Shown: positions 47,583 through 62,154 of the stretch, piece after piece
How positions within the stretch are numbered: position 1 is the stretch's first letter
How the letters are laid out: every line of letters starts with the position of its first letter
Assembly: GCA_005656395.1 (NCBI GenBank)
Contig: SRSI01000050.1
Span: 3,286,001-3,350,000, forward strand
DNA from: Strongyloides papillosus
Taxonomy: Eukaryota; Nematoda; Chromadorea; Rhabditida; Strongyloididae
DNA: 64,000 nucleotides
Direction: 5' to 3'
Program-made: the position numbers and the translations under genes
The notes under the pieces: model-generated
Database searches by the model: none
Seen by the model: only the letters and a program-made list of their open reading frames with translations
Told to the model about the DNA's origin: nothing

Positions 47583-50500
47583 AACTCTAGAAATGTAAAA
47601 AAATATATATTATATATTATTTGCGTTGTGGATGTCGTAAGCATATGTTGAGGGGAAACGAAAATAATTGGAATAATTAAGATGAATAAAAATGATGATT
47701 AACATATAGAACTATGTTTATGGGAATAAATATGCGTCAATAATTTATTTTTTAGATAACAAGATTTTTCTTAAGTAACACTAGAAATTGTATACATACA
47801 AAAAAAGTATATACATTTAGATATATAATTTTTTTTCGTTGCTAAATTCTTTTTATTGTGTTAATATGATTTTAATTTCTAAAATTTTCTTTATTGGCTT
47901 TTAACTTTTATCTTAATTAACAGCTTTTTACAATAGTTATATTATTATAAGTGGTGTTAGTGATAAAGTTTAGTATATTAGTAAGTTAAAATGTTGATGC
48001 CGTGTTTCATTCATCTGTTCCTCTTTCCTCAATTTTACCACTACTCAGAAAATATATATTATATGTATATTGTCATTTTGTGACGATGGAGGCATATAGA
48101 TATGATAACATTATAATCATTAAACTTTAGTTGAAGGTGGAGAAAAAAAATAATGGATGGGTGATAGAGGATGAGTAAAGGAATATTTCAAAGTGATTAT
48201 TTTTAAAGTGAAAAATGACATAAATTGGAAAATAATCTAATCAAATGGTAATATATTAATTGAAGGAAGATAATAAAATAAAATAAAACAGCCCTCTATT
48301 GTTTCTAGACGCAACATTTAATTAAGATTTTGATGCTTTGAACTATTTTATTACTCTTTTGTTTATTAAAATACATATATATTTATTAAAGCAGTATGCG
48401 CTTTTAAAGATTCAATATCAAAAAAGGGGAAGTAAATACATAACATTAATTGATATAAATGAATGGTAAATTATGTTATAGAAAAAATTGTGTATACTTA
48501 TTTTCGAAATAATAAAACTTTGAAAAGATACTATATAAAGCGATAATTAAAGGAAAAGTTTAAAGATAAAATATTGTTACAATCGCTTTTGAGAAAAAAT
48601 AAAAGAAGAAGTAATTTATTTTTGATATCATCTACTATAAAATACTCTACAAAAATTGTTTTCAATTTTTAAGTAAGAAGAAAAAATATTATATTTTAAA
48701 ACGGAAGTATTGGAAATTCTTAACAATGTCATTAAACAAATAATAACTTTCCTAGACTATTTACAAAAACTTTTTTTCACGATATTTATAGAATGGAATC
48801 ATAACATGGAATAAATTTATCCATTCAATTTTAACAAGTTTTACATTTCGAAAATAAATCCTTCTATCACATAATTCTTGGGTTCCTTTTGATATATCTC
48901 AAAAACTATAAAAAGTTTATTTCAAAATTAATATTATCATAAAATTTTAGGGGACATAAAATGAAATAGATACATATATACTTTTAAATAAAATTCATAA
49001 AAATATATCAAACACATTTTTGAAATATCCATCAAAGTTTAGTCTTGAAAAAATAGATAAATATGTAAAAATTAGCACGATGATGAAGTAGTAGACAGCT
49101 AATTTTTTAAATTTTATTATAATATTTTTTAAATAATAAAAGTCATATTTTGTTGGAGTAAACAAAAATATATCTTGACAGTCATCAATCAAGACACCAG
49201 TTAAAAGTACAGGAAAAAATTTTAATTAAGAATTTTTACTAATATTTTATATTTGATAGCATCAAAAAAATATAAATATTGTTAAAAATTCTCGTCAATG
49301 AACAAATATTATAATATGCATGCCTTTTATAACAGTTTGTTTAACCTATACTAAATAATATTTTGATTTAAAATATTTAGTGTTAAAAAACCACACAAAT
49401 GTTACCATTCACCAAGACACAATTTAAATTAATAACATTAGTAATGAAAACACAATGATTAGTTTATTTTAAATAATGATATTAAAACTGTTTAGTAGAA
49501 ATGTTTTTTTACAACTCCTAATTTATTGGTTATCCTGTAAAAAAATTATTGCTACTTTGTATCTTTTTTTAAAATTATTCTTTAGGTTTTGATTTGTGCC
49601 GTCACCGAGATAAGATATCTACTTAAAATTTATAATAAAAAAGTATTTGTAATTTAGTGTTTAAGAAATAATATTTTAAAAACTTGTTTATAGACATCTA
49701 AAACTCATAACTTTTTTTCGTCATTTTTCATAATATTTTCTTAACTTTTAAAAAATAAAGTGTTTTATTTTGTTTTTTATTTTTTTTAAGTTAACAATTA
49801 TTATATTAAAAAAATAATTCACTTTCAGTGGTATTTAAAGATTTTTTTAAATAATAGTTAAGTAGTTATCCATATTTCTAAATAACTTAGTTGATATGTA
49901 ATAAGTATAATATTTTTAAAGAATCTAGTTGCTTTTTGAGCACCAATTATTATACAAATTACACTTTTGTATACATCTATTTTTCATTTAATGATACACT
50001 AATTTTTCACGAAAGTTGTAATTATTTGAATTTCAAAAATTAACGTGAATTATTATTATTTAAAATAAAAGAAATCGAAGTTTTTGTTCTGAGAAATTGA
50101 ATGGGTAAAGTGTATATGGTAAGGCAACAAAGTACATGTGATATTAAATTTTTTTATTTTAAATATTTTTAATAATAAGATTGAAATTGCCTTAATAAGT
50201 CTTAATTAAATATATTTCAAGCTGATTGTTAATGAAATTAATTTAAAAAAATCCTTGGTGTTTTTCTAACATATATTCATGCTGTTTTTTCTTTTTAATA
50301 AGTGTTTTATGTATAATTACATTGAACTATAAATTTAAATTTATAGTTTCTTTCATTTTCAATGTTTTTTGGTATTTTGGAAGAGAAAGCCAATTCATCC
50401 ATTTTTCGGCAATGAAATTTCATAAATTTCACATAAAAATATTAATGTAATCTAGTTTTTTTCATATTATCATTTCTCCCTCGAAAAGGATAACAATAGA

Positions 50501-52381
50501 ATTTTAATAATATCAATTATGCTTTAATATTACTTTTAAAATCAAAACATTTGTGATAAAGGTTTTTTTCAAAATACATGTCAATGTATAATGGCAACGT
50601 ATTGTTAAATAAAAATAAATTTTATGAATCATTATTCACTTTTACGATTTTTGGTTTAATTAAAATTTAATATACCCTCAACCAAAGCACAATTCAATTT
50701 ATTTTTATTTACATTCATAAAATTAGTACCATTATAATCCAAATTTTATCAATTAAATGATTGATTATAAATGCTTTATAAGTTTTAACATATATTTTTT
50801 GAAACAAATAATAATGCGATTGTGTTCAAATTTATAATAAATTAAATATAGAAAAAAAACCATATGACAGGAAACTTAAAACAATGATACTTGTTTTAAT
50901 GTAATAAATTTATTTTTACAAATTAATTGTTGGTTTTTTGATGGTGGAAAAAACAGAACACAATTGGTATTGCAAAGAAGTTTCATAAGGTCAAGATTAA
51001 TTTATCTTTTTTCTTGAATTAATATGATTAATACTTTAATCGTTTCAGTAAAAAACAACTATTTGTAATAATACTTTGCTGTTACACATTTTTAATACTT
51101 TTGTTTACAATTTTTAGAGATCAGTGCACATTTTGACGGGAATGTAAATATAATTTGGAAATTTTTATTTACTAATTAGTATTGTATAATTGTAAAACAT
51201 CATAAAGGTACATCTTCTTCCCTTAATGTAATGAAATTCATTCAAAAGATGATCTGTAAACATTAGATTAATGTGTAAAAATTATTAATATATTTATGTC
51301 AATTTTTGTAATTATCTTAAAATTGTTTTTATGAAAAATTTTTGACGCTTCATCATTTTTTTAATTGACAATTAAAATAATGACATCCAAATGTCATATG
51401 TAAATTAGACTGCATTAAAATTAGGGTAAAATACAATACACTCTTAAGAAAGATGACATATAAGGGATTTATTGATGCTTCAAAATTTTTATTTCCCTTC
51501 AAGTGTACTTTCACCTACATCATCCCCAGAAAACAATATCTCACCACAGTGTCATTGGCAAAGAAACACAACCATATCTCTATGGAAAAAAAGTAATAAA
51601 AAAAAGTATATGGTTATGAAAAATTGTCCACATATTTTGACATTCCTCTCTTTTCAAGATTGCTAACTTCAATTTTTTTATTGTAAAAGACACTAAATGT
51701 TTACAACTTCTGTAATTGACACTCCATCTTAACCAACCTATTTATTTTGTTTTCACTTCTTATACCTCCTCATCAAATTCTCATCTCCACACCCACAAAC
51801 ACCAACCAATACAAATTTTTTCAACTTCAAAAATCTTATTATTTTTAACAACCACCCTGAAGATCAAAAATCAACGAAAAAAAAAGTATAATAACTGTAA
51901 TATGTTATTTTAATAATTTATCCTATTATTAGTCTTTCATAAGAAAGTATTCATTCATATGAATAAAAGTATATATTTTTTTGATTTTACTAACAAATGA
52001 TTAAATTTCACTTCTCTTAAGGTGGTTAAAAAAAGAAAAGAAATGAAAAATATTTTTATGATACAAATGATCAGAGATTCTTAAAAAATAATACTCTAAT
52101 TTTATAGCCATAAAACAAATAAAACTTAATATTCCACTAAAAGTTATATATAACATCTGATTTATTATCTATTAAAACAAAAAAAAAATTCAAAAATTTC
52201 ATTTCATATTTAAAAAAATAAAATGATAAATGAAAGATGATAATTGTTTATATAATATATACTATAATCAAATAGAAATTTTGTCATGTAAATATAACTT
52301 TTTTGTATATAAAAAAATCTTAATAAAAATCAATATGAGTAGAGAGGAATTCTGTTGGATATTGTGTCTAAAAAAGAGTTG
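47583..52381. other. 4.8-kb gap between CDK and mevalonate kinase genes
   Basis: Upstream of the CDK gene and downstream of the mevalonate kinase gene. Very A/T-rich with many long homopolymer runs. Short frames at 48995-49192, 51472-51666 and 51716-51913 lack protein features. No RNA gene recognised. Confidence 0.5.
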
Positions 52382-54943
52382 TTATCTTTTACATGGTGTT
52401 GGCGCTCTAGATCCCTGCGCACTACCTCCAATAGAACCAAATAACTCTGGTCTGGAATCATGAAGAACAACACCTGGACCGCCTAATCGTGGTTGCCATA
52501 CATCGTAATCTAGCTTCTTAAGTTCGTCTTTTATCATTGATATAACGGTATTTGATGTATCAGGCTTTAGGAATGCAAATACACAACCACCTCCACCTGC
52601 TCCTGTCATTTTTGGATGGATACCATAACGTGATAATAATGTACATATTTGATCTACTTTAGGATGTCCTACGCCAAGAGATATTAATAATTGATTATTC
52701 ATACGACATAAATCCTAAAAATTAATAACAAAACAATATATATTTGTTTTTTTTAATACACTTTTTTATCTCTTTTTTTAATTAAAATTAATAAAAAAAT
52801 AATTAATTTCTCCCTGTATTATTATTATTAATCATTATATTAAACATACATTAAGTTTAGAAAAAACATCATTAAATTCTCCCCTCTCTTTAAGATCACC
52901 ACTGACGGCACTAGCATTGGATAACCTCTTACCGCCAGCTGTGTAAAGACTTAAACTCGAGGACCTTCCTCCTCCACCACAACTTCCATATGCAGCATTT
53001 GGATTAAGCTATAAAAAGTGAAATGTGACAAGACTTGTGTTTTAAGCATTATTTGTAACAGACAAAAAGCGTATAAAAAATGTTATCTTCTTTTTTTTAA
53101 CAAAAAAATATATATAAGTAAATAAAAACGACAATGGACAAGTGATGCAAAGCATAATAATGAAAAATGGAAGAATAGTATTAGACAAAAAGAAGTAACA
53201 AAAAAAATAATTTCTTTTCTTATTCAAAAGTTTTTTCTCATCAAAAAAAAATTATAAACTTAAAGTAATAAAAAAAATATCCCACTTATAATATATTATT
53301 ACATTTTTAAACAACAATATTTATAAATGTTAGATATGCAGAAAATTTCTAATAAAAAAAACTTACTTGTAAAGCACTATGATCGAATTCAGGCAATGGT
53401 GTGTGAGTATTACTTCTGTCCCCATTCTCAACTAATGAGATGGCATCTTGACTGTCCTCTGGAACGTGTGTTAGTATTCTAGCACCTTCTTTAGATATAG
53501 CATCAATTGAATTAAATATTCCCTCAATAACATCTTTGAATTTTTTTAACCTATCTTTAACTGTTTGTACCATTCTAGTGGTATTTCTTTCTACTTTTGA
53601 GTTAACCAATATAACTCTTAAATCGGGAATGTTTTTTAATGTTTCTATTGGTTTCCCTGGTTTATAACTTGCAACACCCCCAAATGTGCATACAGCGGCA
53701 TCTAAACCACTTGCTCTACCATGAATAAGTGATTCTGCTGCAGCTGACCATCGACGAATTGTATCTAAGTGAATATCTTCCCATGTCATTGTACCATGAT
53801 CATCTGCAGGAATTGTTGGAGGTGGAATGATACCGGCTGTTTGGAGAAGCGCTGTTGCAACACATACACAAAATGCACCTGGAAATTGAATGGAGTCTAG
53901 GTTTAAATATGAGATAAAACAAGGTATAAGGGAAATAGTTTTATAGTATTATAGGAAAGAATGGTAAATGGCACTTGAATTGTTATTGAGACAAAAAGAC
54001 ACTTAAGATAGTATTACGAATAACTTACCAGAAGATCCTAATCCTACACAAGCAGGAAGTTTAAATTTTACTGTAACTTTAACTGCCATTAGATCCCTGG
54101 AATTAGTTTTAGAAATTATATGAGAATAAAGTCAGGAAAATTTATATTATAAAGTTAAATATTATATTTAAAAATTACATACCAATTAATAAATCATCAT
54201 CAATAACATAACAAATTTTTATAATACAAAAACTTTCTAAAATATAAATGATAAACAGCACAAAACATATAATTATAAAGGAAAAGTTTTTTTCAAGAAC
54301 AACAAAAAAATTTACTATCTCAGACTTACCGTTTTCTTTGAACAACACCTAGTAAAAGATACCAAAAAGCTAAAATTGCCAAATGTTGTACTCCACATTG
54401 ATCTTCACAAGATCCTGATAATTTCCTAGCATACGGTACAACAACTTCTAAGCTCGGTGGTCCCTCATCAGGGGGATGTTCTATTGACAGTCTTTCACCA
54501 GCTTTCAATAAATCCTTTAACATCCATGTCTTCTCTACGCCTAAATCAGGTAACGATAAATATATCCTCTGATCTGCCGATGTAAATAAACTAGCATATG
54601 TACGTAAATCTATTGCTCCAGCCACAGCAGTCTATAAATATTAAAAAAATATGATTAATGATTATATATAACATAATAATTTTTAAAAAATAAAAAAATA
54701 TATGTGTTTGAAGTAACTAACTCTTCCATAAACAACAGCATGCTCTCCAAACAGTATTATTTTTCCCGGAGCACTAACATATAGGCCACCGGAGGCACTG
54801 GTAAGCGACCGTAATGGAGATACAGTTGAATTGGTACTTCCACTTAAAATATGTGATCCTGAAGCAGAAGTTGGATGGTGACTATTAGACCTTGCTGATG
54901 TAGAAGATGACGCAATATCATCAGTTTCTGTTTGGGCAACCAT
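52382..54943 (-). CDS. mvk-1: mevalonate kinase
   Basis: GHMP kinase that phosphorylates mevalonate in isoprenoid synthesis. Six exons: 54943-54722, 54631-54330, 54096-54029, 53878-53367, 53008-52850 and 52714-52382; phases 0, 2, 1, 0, 0, giving 531 residues. Seen: substrate motif GKIILFGEHAVVYG (about 60-73), ATP loop PACVGLGSSGAFCVCVA (189-205), the catalytic-Asp region GRASGLDAAVCTFGG, and the third GHMP motif MTGAGGGGCVFAF (near 457-469). Longer than the usual 390-400 residues: there is a Ser/Thr-rich N-terminal extension of about 50 residues, a Gly/Ser-rich insert encoded by the fifth exon (CGGGGRSSSLSLYTAGGKR), and an extra C-terminal tail. The fold motifs are intact, so it should be active. 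Confidence 0.93.
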
Positions 54944-57900
54944 TGTTGCTACAAAATGAATATTAATAAAATAAAATATTAGTACAATGTCAATATTATT
55001 ATTGAAAAAAGAAACCTCGAAATGATATGTGTGTGTAATAAATTATTATAATTTTTCCTTCCTATATCTTATCTTGTTTTTTTTTCACTAAATAAAAAAA
55101 ATAAAAACAAAATTTTTTTATTTACATTATTATTAAGTAAAATAATTTCCCATCTTATGTAATATATATTATATATATATACATAAATGTTTCTATATAA
55201 ATGTACATTAACTGCATTAATAATTATATTAAAATCAAAAAATACTACATATTTCATTATATGAAAGATAAGAAAAAAGAATATTATATGTAAAAAAAGA
55301 CTATTAAAAATTTTAAAACATGACTGAGAAAATTTAGTCGTTAAAAATTGATTTGCTATGTAAAATGTTAAAAGGATATATAAGACAGATAATAATGTGA
55401 TAATGAGGTGATAACTAAAGAGAAAAATCAGGCATGTTGTTAAGGTTTAGATTTTATAATAGAGTTGAAAATAAATAAGTAAAATGATGTAGGGTGTAAG
55501 ATGATATGTTAAAGAGATTTTGATTAATAAATATAGTGAATTAATTTTTTCTTACTGCTTACAAACAATAATAAATATTTATACTTTTACTTTATAAAAT
55601 AATGATTAATTTAGTTTTTTTTAAATTTTTTATAAACTTCAATAAGGTTAAAATGATGTACTTTTATAAATAAATATATAAAAATTTTTCATTACAATTT
55701 AATTAAAAATAAATATAATAATAAATGTATATTTTAGTAGTAATGTATTTAGTTTTGGTACAAATTAATTTATTTTTTATCAGTCCATCTATCAAAGATC
55801 AAAAAATAAAATGCTTCTTTTTTTTGTAGGATAATATAATAAATTATTTTTACTGGAATTTTTATTCAATTTTTAGTACTAATATAAGTTATAGTAATAT
55901 ATGTGTCTCTATATTGAGATGAAAAATGTATATTTAAACGGGGTGAAAGAAAATTTCTTCTATAACTAATATATATGAAGATAAAAAGTATATAGCATGC
56001 AGATCTTTTAAATAGTTTTTATATAATGGACATAAAATAAATATAAAATATATATATTTTAATGCCTGATTGAGAAATATAATAAGGTTATATTTTTTAA
56101 AAAGTAGTTTAAGATGAAGTTTAATTAAGTTTATAATTGAATATAATAAAATTGTTGGATAAGGATATTTGTTTTATTTTAGAAAAAGCTGAATAAAGGC
56201 AAAAATTTGGACATTATAGTTTTTGGGACACTTGGATATAATTAAGAAATGTAAAAGAGAGTACCAATATATATATTATAAGGATAAAAAGAGAATATTT
56301 AAAGAATTTGGTTAATCATTTTTCTTTATATATGTATATATACTTTTACAATTATTAATTTGTTATTCTTAAAATATCTACATTAAAAAATTATGTACAT
56401 AATTAGTTGCTAAAGTATATATCTGCAATATAACTAACTTATATAATGTAGAAAAAAAAGAAAACTCATTTTGAATAATATAATAACAACAAAAAAAAAT
56501 TATTTATCTATAATAGTTAGTACATAGTTAAAATTCTATATTAATAAATTAAATAAAGAAAATGCTAAAACAATTTGTTTGATAAAAAAATTACCTTAAA
56601 AGAAATCTTCCTCAATCTTACATCTTATTCATTCTATCATTTAAACTATATAAACTTTTAAGTCATTCCAACTTCCCATCCCCACCCATCTTAAAACTAT
56701 GCTTTTAAATATACTACCCAGAAACAAGGCTACTGTCTTGCCAATTTTAATATATAATATATTCATATATATACAAAATTTTATCCATTGAAAAATTGGG
56801 TTTAAAGGAGAGAGTGTTGGATAGGAGAGGAATGGAATGATAAAAACAGATTTTGATGTTATAAAGAAAAATGATGGGAAATGAAATTTTTAAATTTTAT
56901 TGAACAAATTAAAAAAACGAATTTTAAAAAAAAGGTATTTCTAGAAATTTATAGGACAAAATGTAGAGTAAAAATAAATAATTTACTAATTTATTTAACA
57001 TAACACAATATATCCTTTCATTTTCCTACCACACACATAGAAACTTTTATAATATTAGAGGAAAGAGAGAGAGATATTAAAAATGAAATTATAATACAAA
57101 CAAAAACGTAAAATAACAAAACTTTTTTAAAATATATCTTAATACTATAAAATATTTTTTTGACTAAATAAATTTATAGATTAGAAAAAATACTCTATGA
57201 ACATATATATAAGATGTTTTTAAAAAACATCTTTTTTTATATCCTCTTATAATATCAATAAAAATTTTCAAAGTTCAAGAATGTTAAAGAAGAGACAAAA
57301 AAAATTATTTAATTGTAGTTAAGTGTTAACAAAACAATTAAAGTAATACATTTAAATTATAAATAAGCTATATATATTAAAAGTTTAAAGGAGATTGGAT
57401 ATTTAAAAATGCATGAAGAGAATTATACAATTATTTAAATTTTAGATTACTTGAAAATGATATATTTATTATTGTGATGTAACAAAATATTTGGGTTTTT
57501 TTAAACATTTTTTTACACATAGGAATGGTTATCATTAAAATTATTTTTACAAATGATGAGGTTGAGTTTAGGGTGATCAAAAAAAGGGAAATGGAAATTT
57601 ATTTAGAATTAAGATACATGAGGGGAAAAATAAAATAAATAAGACGCTTTGAGGGTACTAATTTTTAACAAAATAAGAAGGTTTTTGTTTTTGCCGATTA
57701 AGGTATATATATTGAAAATTTACATTTCATTTGTTCAAAAAAATTCATCCTTTCTTAAATATGATATAGAAAATAACAATTGAGGTAATAATGTGCAAGT
57801 AGTAGGAAAAACGGCGTTATATTAATAAATATATATATTTTTTACTTGGTAAAAATAATAATAAAGAAGAGTTAAAAATTATCTCATCAGTTTTATTTTT

Positions 57901-60776
57901 AATAATCTGTTATAAATTAAACTCTAAAAGACAAAACATTCTTTGATATTTAAATAATAATATTTTAGAATAATTTTATATTCATATGAGTAAAAGATTT
58001 TTAAAATCATTAATTGCTCATTTAATAAAAGCTAGTTGATATATTATTATATTAACATTATCAGTTTATAGTTCAGGATAAGTAATGGCACATTATAAAT
58101 AACAATTATTGGTGAAAGTTAGTGGTTTTAGACATTTTGCAACAATATTTTAAAGTTAAAATTTTTGATAGAGGTTTTATATGAAGTGTGCGGTGTGTGT
58201 TAGTGCTAGAAATAAATAGAAAAGATAGATTTAAAATGATTTAGTTGAATAATCATGATTTTTATAAAATATTTTTAATCTTATTAGAAATATAGGAACA
58301 TTTGTATTGAAAACAATTATAAAATCAAATTTATATTCTTCCTTTACTCTTGCATTTTAATGTTATCTTCTCTTATCCTCAATGACAACAGTCTTTTATT
58401 ACATATAAATTTAAACCTCTTTTCAGTTTTCAAGTTTTTAAAAGAATTCCCATTCATACGTCCCTATCCAGTGCTTTATCATTTCCATGAAAATTGACTT
58501 TACATCATCTTAACATAAAAAAATTTAACCGTGAAGTTATAATATGTAAAAATAAAAAGCCACATTTATTCATAAAAAATCTTATTTACAAAAATATACA
58601 AATTAAGACTAAATATGATATTTATACTTAATTCATTTTTTTAATCTGAAAAAGCAGAAAAATATCTTTTTTTTCAATAACACTACATAAAAATTTTATA
58701 AATTAAACATTTCTATTAACAGCTTAAAATATTTATATATACACATAAGAGACATAAAAATATCTGGTAAACCTTTTTCTTATTTATTTTTTGCCATTTA
58801 TATTCTCCAAATAGCAGATTTTTCATTGTTAAAGAGTATCATTGAGAATAAAGAACTCACAAAAACTTTTCAATCATTTTTACACATAAAAAGACGTGTA
58901 TACATATTTGTTTATAAATACACAACATTTCTGTCTATGTTCTTCATTTTTATAAATATATGTAAAAAAGAAAGTGACCATGTAAGATAATTTTGCTTCT
59001 GTTATTTTATAAAAGAATATATATATAGGAAAGAAAAGTGTTTATGAAAGGGATGGAGTATTTTTAGTTGTTAGAGTTTTTATGTAATTTAACTTTCACT
59101 ACCATGAAATGAAGAAAAAAATTTTTTTTATGAAAACTGGAAGATGATGAAGAAGAAGAGGAAGAAATTGGAGATTGATACATAGAGAAAAGAATTATGT
59201 ACATATCTATTAAAGCTTTTGGGAATTTACTTATACTATTTTTTATTATTATTTTTACTCGCGCAATTTGACACTACTGAGAAGATTCTAAAGTTTGTAC
59301 TAGAGTGTCTTTTAGCAATCAAATAAGAATATATATGATAACGTAAATCATATTTATATTTCCTATAACAAATATATTACTTTTTTTCATATCTTTTTAT
59401 CTATATTATATAACATTTTTGCAAATATCATTTAATTAGAAAACAACAAAGTTTTATAAATAGCAAATAGTAAATTTGTTAAAGGATAATGAAAAAAAAT
59501 ATGGAAAGTTATTAATATCGATTTAGTGCATATTTTATGAAGTAATGGAAATATTTTTCATTATCAGAAATTGAGACATCCTCATCATAAAATCTATCTC
59601 ATTTTATCTTTTTTATGTTTAAAAAGGTCAATTCAGGTAAAAAATTCCTACCAAAAAGGAACAAATTATTATATATGTGCGTACATGCATTTTTAAATTT
59701 AATGTATGATAAAATTGATATTTATTATATCATAAATATGTATAATATTTAAAATACCTCATAAAATGTAATTTTTTTAAAGATAAAATCTACATACTAA
59801 AAATAAGTAGTTGATCAAAGCAATAATCTTACAATAATAAAAAAAACAATAATAATATTAAATATCATAACTATTAAGCTTAAAAATAATCTCAAAAAAA
59901 AACTATATACTTTTTCCTACACAATATCACAAATATAAATTTTATATGTACTTTCTGATTTATCTAAAAAAGAAATAAAAAAATTTCAGCAAATAAAAAA
60001 TATTTTCATTGAATAGGCAAAATTATTTCATATAATATACATTAGTAAAAATTAGCTTAACTAATTGGTGTTTTCTCTTCTCCACCATCATAAATAGTAG
60101 TAATATACTATAATTGAAAAAATACTTAAATTTTGTTTAACTTATCTACAATTGTAAAAAGAGGGCAAATTAAGTATATATGAGTCTAGTTTTTTTTACT
60201 ATTGCTTTCAAATAACACATTTAAAGCAAACAAAAAAGGCAAAAATAAATTTACTGATTCTATGGATTGTTTTTAATGAGGAAAGATAGATTAAATTGCC
60301 TTATAAAACTTTAAATATTTGTAAATTATAATGAAAGTAAAAAAATGAGTTCGGAGATAATGAGATTTTAATAATTTTAAATATAGATATTTATAGGGAT
60401 ATTAAATTTTTTTTTTACCATGTCTGTCGATAATTTTCAAGTTAGTACATGTCATTTTTTAAAAGAATGATGTACAATAATTTAAGTTTTAAAAATTAGT
60501 AAATAAATATTATGTGTATTGTAAATCAATGAAAAGATAAATCAAAATATCATTGTTTTGTAAATGTTAACTTGACATTAAAACTTTTGTTTTTCTCGAT
60601 ATTTAATGTTTACGATTTTTCATGATTAAAAATAAAAGAAGATGTTTAAATAATATAACGTTAATATATATAGTTTTGATGTAGTGTAAAGTTAAAATTT
60701 TCAAAAGAATTTTATGATATAGAATACTATTTATTTATAATGGATGATATGATTCAGAAATTATAAAATGTATAGT
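54944..60776. other. 5.8-kb gene desert
   Basis: The largest gap in the window, extremely A/T-rich with poly-A/T tracts and TA-rich runs (55162-55182). No frame with protein character and no RNA gene recognised. The first part is the promoter side of mevalonate kinase and the last part the 3' side of the saposin gene. Confidence 0.5.
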
Positions 60777-61130
60777 TTATTGTGGGGCACCGGTTGGGAA
60801 TTGTGGAGCAGCACACTTGTCAGAAGCGGTACAGTCTCCGGCATCAACACAAACTTGGATTGGGGTCTTTCCGGCTTCGAAGTCTTTGTAGATGGTGTCA
60901 ATGAGTTTGTGTACTTGTTGGAGGCAAACTTGTCCATCTTGTTGGTTCATTTGTCCTAATCTGAGGCATTCACGGGTAAGTTCGTGAAGTAATCTGTTTT
61001 CTGGGGTTTGTTGGTGGAAGTGGCGTTCAGCATGACCGATAATGTGGCAACAGATTTGACATCCTGACATGGCTCCAAGAGCGGTACAGATAAGTCCGAA
61101 GAAGGCAACGAAGGCAAGAACGAATTTCAT
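60777..61130 (-). CDS. small secreted saposin-B (SapB) domain protein
   Basis: 117 residues from the Met at 61130. An upstream in-frame ATG at 61142 lies across the acceptor TTTCAG and is rejected. Signal peptide about 1-20 (KFVLAFVAFFGLICTALGA). One SapB fold follows with cysteines at 24, 27, 55, 69, 94 and 100 in the CxxC...C...C...C...C order, plus extra Cys 28 and 106, and an amphipathic helical middle (HELTRECLRLGQM). Saposin-like proteins bind lipids, and some nematode members are pore-forming antimicrobial peptides of the gut. Codons are strongly biased to C/G-ending forms unlike its neighbours, which suggests very high expression. The 5' leader is itself spliced (donor GTAAGT at 61216) behind a TATA box. 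Confidence 0.87.
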   Translation of the reverse strand: MKFVLAFVAFFGLICTALGAMSGCQICCHIIGHAERHFHQQTPENRLLHELTRECLRLGQMNQQDGQVCLQQVHKLIDTIYKDFEAGKTPIQVCVDAGDCTASDKCAAPQFPTGAPQ

Positions 61131-61216
61131 TTTCTGAAACAAAAGAATTATTAATAAGTATTATATTAAATATTATAAATAAAATATTAAGAAGTGAAAG
61201 CTATTCTTCTACTTAC
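61131..61216 (-). other. 5' leader intron of the saposin gene
   Basis: On the minus strand a GTAAGT at 61216-61211 follows GAAGCAAA, and TTTGTTTCAG ends about four bases before the start codon. This gives an intron of about 80 bases in the untranslated leader, so the mRNA may be cis-spliced here. Confidence 0.55.
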
Positions 61217-61228
61217 TTTGCTTCATCC

Positions 61229-61236
61229 TTTTTATA
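61229..61236 (-). promoter_or_regulatory. TATA box of the saposin gene
   Basis: TATAAAAA on the minus strand, about 10-20 bases before the leader donor site and about 100 bases before the start codon. The flanking sequence is not notably TA-repetitive, which makes this one of the few credible TATA boxes in an A/T-rich window. The distance to the donor is short, so the transcription start would have to lie just behind it. Confidence 0.45.
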
Positions 61237-62154
61237 CAAGCATGGTATCATTATTTTTATCAATGTTCGAGATGTTTTATCAAGAGTTGTATTATAAAGT
61301 TGATAATTATTTAATAATATACGTTATCAGAAAACTGTTGCAGGAAACTCAATACATAAAACACGCTTAAAATAAGGATGTTTTAAAATGTATGTTTTAA
61401 AAGTTTTTGCTATCACAATACACTCTACATAAAGTTAGAGATCGTTGATTATTAATAATTTCTAAGCTCTCTATTATGTTGTATCATTGCTAATTATATC
61501 TTTTTTACTATAATTATAAAATTTAATCATGTGAATTAAAATCTTTATCAAATAATATTAAAATTATGGTACTTGTTGTTGGGTAATAAAACTTATGAAA
61601 AATGTACCATAGTCCGTTAACTGGCGGAAGAGGAAGGAATAAAAAAAGAATAATTTTATCAAATATGGAAAATTGAGAGATAATAGAGTATAATGTTTTA
61701 TCTTGTTTTATGGTTAAAATTTAGACAATAAATTCTTTTGTGCCATAAATTTAGTATGCGGAAAAAATCATTGAATATTTATTTATATGGTATTTTTGTG
61801 GTAAATTTCTTAATGGCATCCAGATTTTTAATGCATCAGAGGTTTCTTTTTATGAAATATATTAATTATGTGAGAGGCAGAATAACATCTTTTTTTAACA
61901 GCTTTATAAGTAAAATGGAATTATATGATGACACAAATTTTGAAGAAAAACAAAAATAATATTTACGAAAAAAACAAGACAATTATTTATTCCATGTCTA
62001 AATAATAATCATCTGGCATACTAAAGTTTTCATAAGGCATATAATTCCAAGATTAATTTATAATAATCTTCATAAGACAGTCGTCTACAACCACCAACAC
62101 ATAACATTTATCATATTTTTTTTTATCATAAAGTTACATGATATTAAAAAAAAT
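61237..62154. other. divergent gap between saposin and paraplegin-like genes
   Basis: Promoter region for both flanking genes. A 67-codon frame at 61756-61959 starts with a hydrophobic segment (NIYLYGIFVVNFLMA) and could encode a small secreted peptide, but nothing else supports it. Confidence 0.4.

Noticed and set aside
51472..51913. two consecutive short plus-strand frames
   Set aside because: Low-complexity His/Thr/Asn/Ser content, no homology features, gap otherwise noncoding.
61756..61959. 67-codon frame with hydrophobic start
   Set aside because: Could be a small secreted peptide but has no splice, promoter or family support; kept only as a note in the gap entry.
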